Assembly (NCBI GenBank): GCA_036160575.1
Contig: JAYYDT010000019.1
Span: forward strand, 1 to 7,951
DNA: 7,951 bases
Direction: 5' to 3'
From: TMED26 sp002694075
GTDB lineage: Bacteria > Pseudomonadota > Alphaproteobacteria > Thalassobaculales > Thalassobaculaceae
Part shown: one piece after another, positions 4,870 to 7,951 of the stretch
How positions within the stretch are numbered: position 1 is the stretch's first letter
How the letters are laid out: every line of letters begins with the position of its first letter
Translations under genes and position numbers: made by a program
Notes under the pieces: generated by a model
Told to the model about the DNA's origin: nothing
The model's database searches: none
Seen by the model: the letters and a program-made list of their open reading frames with translations, nothing else

Positions 4870-6021
4870 ATGAGCGGACACCAGAATTTTACCCCGACGG
4901 CGCGCGCGCCGGGCCAAGTCGCCGTTGACCGAGCGATTGCCGACCTGCGCCGCGGAGGCATTGTGGCGCTGCATGACCAGCATCGCGACACCCTGGCGGT
5001 GGTCGCCGCCGCCGAACTCCTCGGCGCCACCCGGGTCAGCGATTTGACCCGCCTCGCCGGGTCGGCGGCGGTGTTGGCGGTGACCGGCCCGCGCGCCCAG
5101 GCCCTCGGCCTCGCCGAAAACGCGACAACCGCCCGCACCATCGCGCTGACCCGCGACATCGACGAGGACATGGTCAGCCGCCTGGCCGATCCCAGCCTGG
5201 CGCCCGGCGATGCCGCGGCGCTTGACGTCAGCGGGTTGACGGTTCTGCCGGCGATTGGCGCCGGGCCGGCCGAGCGGGCGCTGGAATTGATGAAACTGGC
5301 CGGGCTGCTGCCGGCGGCTGTGGTCGCCCTGGTCGCGCCGATCGCGCCGATGACGGCCGAGCGCTGGGCCGCCGCCCATAGCCTGCTGCTGGTCGATGTC
5401 GCGGCGGTCGCCGCCTATCGCGCGCGCGTGGCGGCGCGCTTGACACGCGCGGCGGCGGCGCATGTGCCGCTGGCCGACGCCGAGGACTGCGAAGTCGTCG
5501 CGTTCCGCCCGCTGGACGGCGGCAGCGAACATCTGGCCCTGGTCATCGGCACCGTCGACCGCACCGCGCCGGTACTGACCCGGGTGCATTCGCAATGCCT
5601 GACCGGCGATTTGTTGGGCAGCCTGAGGTGCGACTGCGGCGACCAATTGCGCGGCGCGATCCGGGAAATCAACGCCGCCGGCGGCGGCATCCTCCTCTAT
5701 CTGGCCCAGGAGGGGCGCAATATCGGCTTGCTCAACAAGCTGCGCGCCTACGCCTTGCAGGATGGCGGCTTGGACACCATCGACGCCAATTTGGCGTTGG
5801 GCTTCGACGCCGATGAGCGGGTCTATCAGCCGGCCGCGGAAATGCTACGCCAATTGGGCGTGACGGCGGTGCGGTTAATGACCAACAACCCGGAAAAAGT
5901 GGCCCAGTTGGAAGCTTGTGGGATTACCGTTCGCGACCGTGTCGCCCATGTGTTCCCGAGCAACCAGCATAACGAGGCCTATTTGCGTACCAAGGCGGCC
6001 CGCGCCGGCCATTATTTATGA
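4870..6021 (+). CDS. ribA: GTP cyclohydrolase II with degenerate RibB-like N-terminal domain
   Basis: 383 residues. The C-terminal half (about 205-383) is GTP cyclohydrolase II, the first committed riboflavin step (GTP to the diaminopyrimidine phosphate plus formate and pyrophosphate). Zinc ligands C243, C254 and C256 stand in HSQC-LTGD and RCDCG. QEGRNIGLLNK (280-290), Y294 and R317 (DADER) align with E. coli Tyr105 and the catalytic Arg128 at a constant offset, and TNNPEKV and GHYL follow. The N-terminal ~200 residues occupy the place of DHBP synthase in RibBA proteins but lack its acidic DDEDRENEGD-type active site (here ALHDQHRDTLA), so that activity is probably lost. To my knowledge this layout is common in alphaproteobacteria. 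Cytoplasmic. It is transcribed away from the hydrolase gene; the ATG at 4870 has no strong ribosome binding site. Confidence 0.95.
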   Translation: MSGHQNFTPTARAPGQVAVDRAIADLRRGGIVALHDQHRDTLAVVAAAELLGATRVSDLTRLAGSAAVLAVTGPRAQALGLAENATTARTIALTRDIDEDMVSRLADPSLAPGDAAALDVSGLTVLPAIGAGPAERALELMKLAGLLPAAVVALVAPIAPMTAERWAAAHSLLLVDVAAVAAYRARVAARLTRAAAAHVPLADAEDCEVVAFRPLDGGSEHLALVIGTVDRTAPVLTRVHSQCLTGDLLGSLRCDCGDQLRGAIREINAAGGGILLYLAQEGRNIGLLNKLRAYALQDGGLDTIDANLALGFDADERVYQPAAEMLRQLGVTAVRLMTNNPEKVAQLEACGITVRDRVAHVFPSNQHNEAYLRTKAARAGHYL

Positions 6022-6088
6022 TTTTTGGCCGGCTACCGGCACGATCCTTGCTTCGGCGTCGTCAGCTCCGTTTGTGAAGAGACGCGCC

Positions 6089-6775
6089 ATGACCGATTTA
6101 ACGCTCAAACCGACCACCGCACCCGCGCCAACCCGACCGACCGCCGATCCGGCGTCGGCCGGCTGGGGCGGCGACGGTTTCGGCTTCAACGATTTCCTGG
6201 ATTTGATCAATCCCCTGCAGCATGTGCCGGGGGTAAGCACGCTTTACCGGGCGGTGACCGGTGACGCCATCGCCGACGAGGCCCGTTTCATCGGCCATAT
6301 CGTCTATGGCGGGCCGCTGGGCCTGATCGCCGCCACCGCCGAAACCTTAGCCACCGATCGCGATGGGCGTGGCCTGTCCGAAAACTTGGCCGCGTGGTGG
6401 GGCGGCGAGGGCAAGACCGCCGTGGCCGCCCGCCGGCCCGGCCCACCCACCGCCTTGCACGCGCCCAGAGACGGCGCCGCAACCGGAGCGGCCGACGCTT
6501 ACCGCGCCCTGGCGCCGACACCGCCCACCACCCCAAAAAGCACCACCGCCCTGACCGCCGAGTCCGCGGGTTTGCAGCGGGTCAGGGGCGACCTTTTGGA
6601 TGCTTTCATCCAACGCCAAAACAGCGCCCCGGCGGCCACCTCGAAGACCCCCGGTGCGGCGGCGGCCGCGCCTCTGGCGCCGCCCCCGCCCGCCGGCGGC
6701 GCCGACGGCACGCAGCTGGCGCAATGGATGATGCACGCCCTCGACCGCTACCGCCAACAGGCCGGCCAGCGATGA
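6089..6775 (+). CDS. conserved hypothetical protein with INPLQHVP core, coupled to a YkuD gene
   Basis: 228 residues from the ATG at 6089 (GAAGAGA upstream); the frame opens earlier, but those codons lie inside ribA. A Thr/Pro/Ala-rich start (1-28) is followed by a compact core at about 31-85 with FLDLINPLQHVPGVSTLYR, TGD, IADEAR and YGGPLGLI. I recall this pattern from uncharacterised alphaproteobacterial proteins, without a function. Residues about 86-205 are low-complexity Ala/Pro/Thr with one charged helix (161-178, LQRVRGDLLDAFIQRQN). The C-terminus is a helix (207-226, QLAQWMMHALDRYRQQ). The Gly-rich core segment could be an amphipathic or membrane-touching hairpin, but there is no clear transmembrane helix or signal peptide. 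Its TGA overlaps the next gene's ATG (ATGA at 6772-6775), implying coupled translation with the L,D-transpeptidase-like protein. Function not assigned. Confidence 0.85.
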   Translation: MTDLTLKPTTAPAPTRPTADPASAGWGGDGFGFNDFLDLINPLQHVPGVSTLYRAVTGDAIADEARFIGHIVYGGPLGLIAATAETLATDRDGRGLSENLAAWWGGEGKTAVAARRPGPPTALHAPRDGAATGAADAYRALAPTPPTTPKSTTALTAESAGLQRVRGDLLDAFIQRQNSAPAATSKTPGAAAAAPLAPPPPAGGADGTQLAQWMMHALDRYRQQAGQR

Positions 6776-7293
6776 GCGTGCTGCGCGTGCGCGCCACCGC
6801 CGGCGCCACGCGCGGCTGGCTGACCTGGCCCGGCGGCGCCTGTCGCTGCGCCCTTGGCCGCGGCGGCGTCGCGGCGGTGAAACGCGAAGGCGACGGCGTC
6901 ACCCCGGCCGGTCGCTTCGTCTTGGAGACGGTTTATTATCGGGCCGACCGCGGGCCGCGCCCACCCAGCGATTTACCGGCGACGGCGATTGCCCCCGACT
7001 GGGGTTGGGGCGACGACCCCCAAGACCCGGCCGGCTATAATCGGCTTTGCCAGCTGCCCTACGCCTTCAGCCACGAGCGGCTTTGGCGGGCCGATCATGT
7101 TTACGATCTGTTGGTGGTGTTGGGGCATAACCGGGCGCCGACCGTGGCCGGCGCCGGCAGCGCGATTTTCCTGCATTTGGCGCGCGGCGGCCTGCCCCCG
7201 ACGGCAGGCTGTGTGGCCGTGTCGTGGGCGGCGATGATCGCCCTTTTAGGTCACCTATCGCCGGCCAGCGTAATCGACATAGCCCTCAATTAG
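6772..7293 (+). CDS. YkuD / L,D-transpeptidase-family protein, compact, no signal peptide
   Basis: 173 residues, starting at the ATG that overlaps the upstream stop. The protein is almost entirely a YkuD catalytic domain: KREGDGVTPAG (37-47) near the front; YDLLVVLGHN (111-120); then H135 (IFLHLARGG) and catalytic C147 in TAGCVAV (144-150). The second half of the usual S-x-GC-[IV]-R motif is altered: T144 stands for Ser and V150 follows, without Arg, as I recall for this small subfamily. The family makes 3-3 peptidoglycan crosslinks or anchors proteins to the wall, but those enzymes are exported. Here no signal peptide, lipobox or TM helix is visible, so either export is unusual or the substrate is cytoplasmic. 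It is coupled to the INPLQHVP protein and convergent with the yggS gene 31 bases away. Confidence 0.9.
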   Translation: MSVLRVRATAGATRGWLTWPGGACRCALGRGGVAAVKREGDGVTPAGRFVLETVYYRADRGPRPPSDLPATAIAPDWGWGDDPQDPAGYNRLCQLPYAFSHERLWRADHVYDLLVVLGHNRAPTVAGAGSAIFLHLARGGLPPTAGCVAVSWAAMIALLGHLSPASVIDIALN

Positions 7294-7295
7294 GC

Positions 7296-7305
7296 GGGAG
7301 CTCCC
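7296..7305. repeat. perfect 10-bp palindrome in a convergent gap
   Basis: GGGAGCTCCC is a perfect dyad lying 2 bases after the TAG of the YkuD gene and 19 bases from the end of the yggS gene. With no loop and no T-tract on either side it is a poor intrinsic terminator; it may be chance or part of a weak bidirectional end signal. Confidence 0.3.
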
Positions 7306-7324
7306 AAATAAGCGGGGCCGTCAA

Positions 7325-7951
7325 TTAAGTGGCCGCGCGGGCGCCGAAAATGGCCGTGCCGACGCGCACCAAACTGGCGTCGAAGCCAAGCGCGATTTCG
7401 TAATCGCCGCTCATCCCCATGCTGAGGCCGGCCAGACCATTGCGCCGCGCGATCTCTCGCAACAGCGCGAAATGGGGGGCCGGTGCCTCGCCCGCCGGCG
7501 GGATGCACATCAGCCCGGCGAGGGGCAGGTGATAGGCGTCACGGCAGGCGGCGATGAAGGCGTCGGCGTCGGCCGGCAGGACGCCGGCTTTTTGCGGCTC
7601 CTCGCCGGTGTTGACCTCGATGAAACAGGCCGGGCGGCGGTCCTGTTTATCCATTTCACGGGCCAGGGCGGCGGCCAGTTTGGGGCGGTCGACGGTTTGC
7701 ACGGCGTCGAAAAAGCGCACCGCGTCGCGCGCCTTGTTGGTCTGCAGGGGGCCGATCAAATGCAGTTCGAGATCTTCGATCTCGGCCTTGAACGGGGTCC
7801 AGCGGGTGAGCGCCTCCTGCACCCGATTTTCGCCAAACAGGCGGTGGCCGGCGGTGACGGCGGCGGCGACGCGGTCGGCCGGCTGCACCTTGCTGACGGC
7901 GATCAGGCGGGTGGCCGCCGGGTCGCGGCCGGCGGCGCCGGCGGCGGCGGC
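7325..7951 (-). CDS. yggS: YggS/PLPBP-family pyridoxal-phosphate homeostasis protein, N-terminus beyond the window
   Basis: 208 residues are visible; the frame runs off the window at 7951, so roughly the first 20-30 residues are missing. A GTG at 7888 is not a sensible start because the PLP-lysine motif AVSK lies just before it (visible residues 18-21, K21). Family hallmarks in order: AVSK, FGENRVQEA, HLIGPLQTNKA, VQTVDRP, IEVNTGEEPQKAG, LAGLMCIPP, LSMGMSGDYEIAL and VRVGTAIFGAR at the C-terminus. It is an alanine-racemase-like barrel that binds PLP without known enzymatic activity and helps balance PLP and some amino-acid pools in the cytoplasm. The C-terminus is complete. The gene is convergent with the YkuD gene. 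Confidence 0.95.
   Translation of the reverse strand, partial: AAAAGAAGRDPAATRLIAVSKVQPADRVAAAVTAGHRLFGENRVQEALTRWTPFKAEIEDLELHLIGPLQTNKARDAVRFFDAVQTVDRPKLAAALAREMDKQDRRPACFIEVNTGEEPQKAGVLPADADAFIAACRDAYHLPLAGLMCIPPAGEAPAPHFALLREIARRNGLAGLSMGMSGDYEIALGFDASLVRVGTAIFGARAAT

Noticed and set aside
4818..5171. N-terminal extension of the hydrolase gene to 5171
   Set aside because: The added 118 residues are antisense to ribA, and the ATG at 4817 has a good ribosome binding site and gives a normal family length.
4768..5646. 292-residue minus-strand open frame
   Set aside because: Antisense shadow of ribA, rich in Arg/Gln/Gly, with no recognisable motif.
6028..6040. Hairpin GCCGG-CTA-CCGGC just after the ribA stop
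   Set aside because: The T-tract lies before, not after, the stem on the plus strand, so it does not fit an intrinsic terminator; such short stems are frequent at this GC content.
6394..6771. Upstream extension of the YkuD gene to 6394
   Set aside because: The extension is a frame-shifted reading of the INPLQHVP gene; the ATGA overlap at 6772 is the natural start.
1..7951. CRISPR array, insertion sequence or toxin-antitoxin locus
   Set aside because: No regularly spaced repeats, transposase motifs or terminal inverted repeats were seen; the RHH-like modules are not paired with a recognisable toxin gene.

Overview
The window is GC-rich, about two thirds G+C by eye, and reads as an alphaproteobacterial chromosome, possibly Rhodospirillales. 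This rests on three signs: proteins opening with the PWSVKG-type module known from PodJ-like alphaproteobacterial proteins, a RibA with a degenerate RibB-like N-terminal half, and a small YkuD-family protein of a type I associate with alphaproteobacteria. The taxonomy is inferred. The window is densely packed and no gene-free stretch exceeds about 230 bases (between the start at 1825 and the transporter start at 2057, and that stretch contains a tRNA).

Layout. (1) Positions 1-1825, minus strand: three consecutive genes (the first cut by the window edge) begin with the same ungapped ~35-residue module. Low-complexity and/or heptad-like helical regions follow. (2) 1890-2020, plus strand: a tRNA-Gln(UUG) gene with a good sigma-70-type promoter. 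(3) 2057-3265, plus strand: a 12-helix MFS transporter whose only well-placed ribosome binding site precedes an ATT codon; the first ATG lies inside TM1. (4) 3262-4817, minus strand: an arylformamidase-like alpha/beta hydrolase and an OmpR/PhoB-type response regulator joined by an ATGA overlap. The regulator is convergent with the MFS gene and their stop codons share bases. (5) 4870-6021, plus strand: GTP cyclohydrolase II (ribA) with a degenerate N-terminal domain, divergent from the hydrolase over 52 bp. (6) 6089-7293, plus strand: a conserved hypothetical protein overlapping a compact YkuD/L,D-transpeptidase-like protein by ATGA. (7) 7325-7951, minus strand: a YggS/PLPBP-family PLP homeostasis protein whose N-terminus is cut by the window end.

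Most genes are ordinary housekeeping or accessory genes with no single shared pathway. The two translationally coupled pairs (hydrolase-regulator, hypothetical-YkuD) are the clearest functional units. The best candidate for something undescribed is the tandem family of PWSVKG-module proteins at 1-1825. The module's pattern also resembles a ribbon-helix-helix fold, which is inference only.
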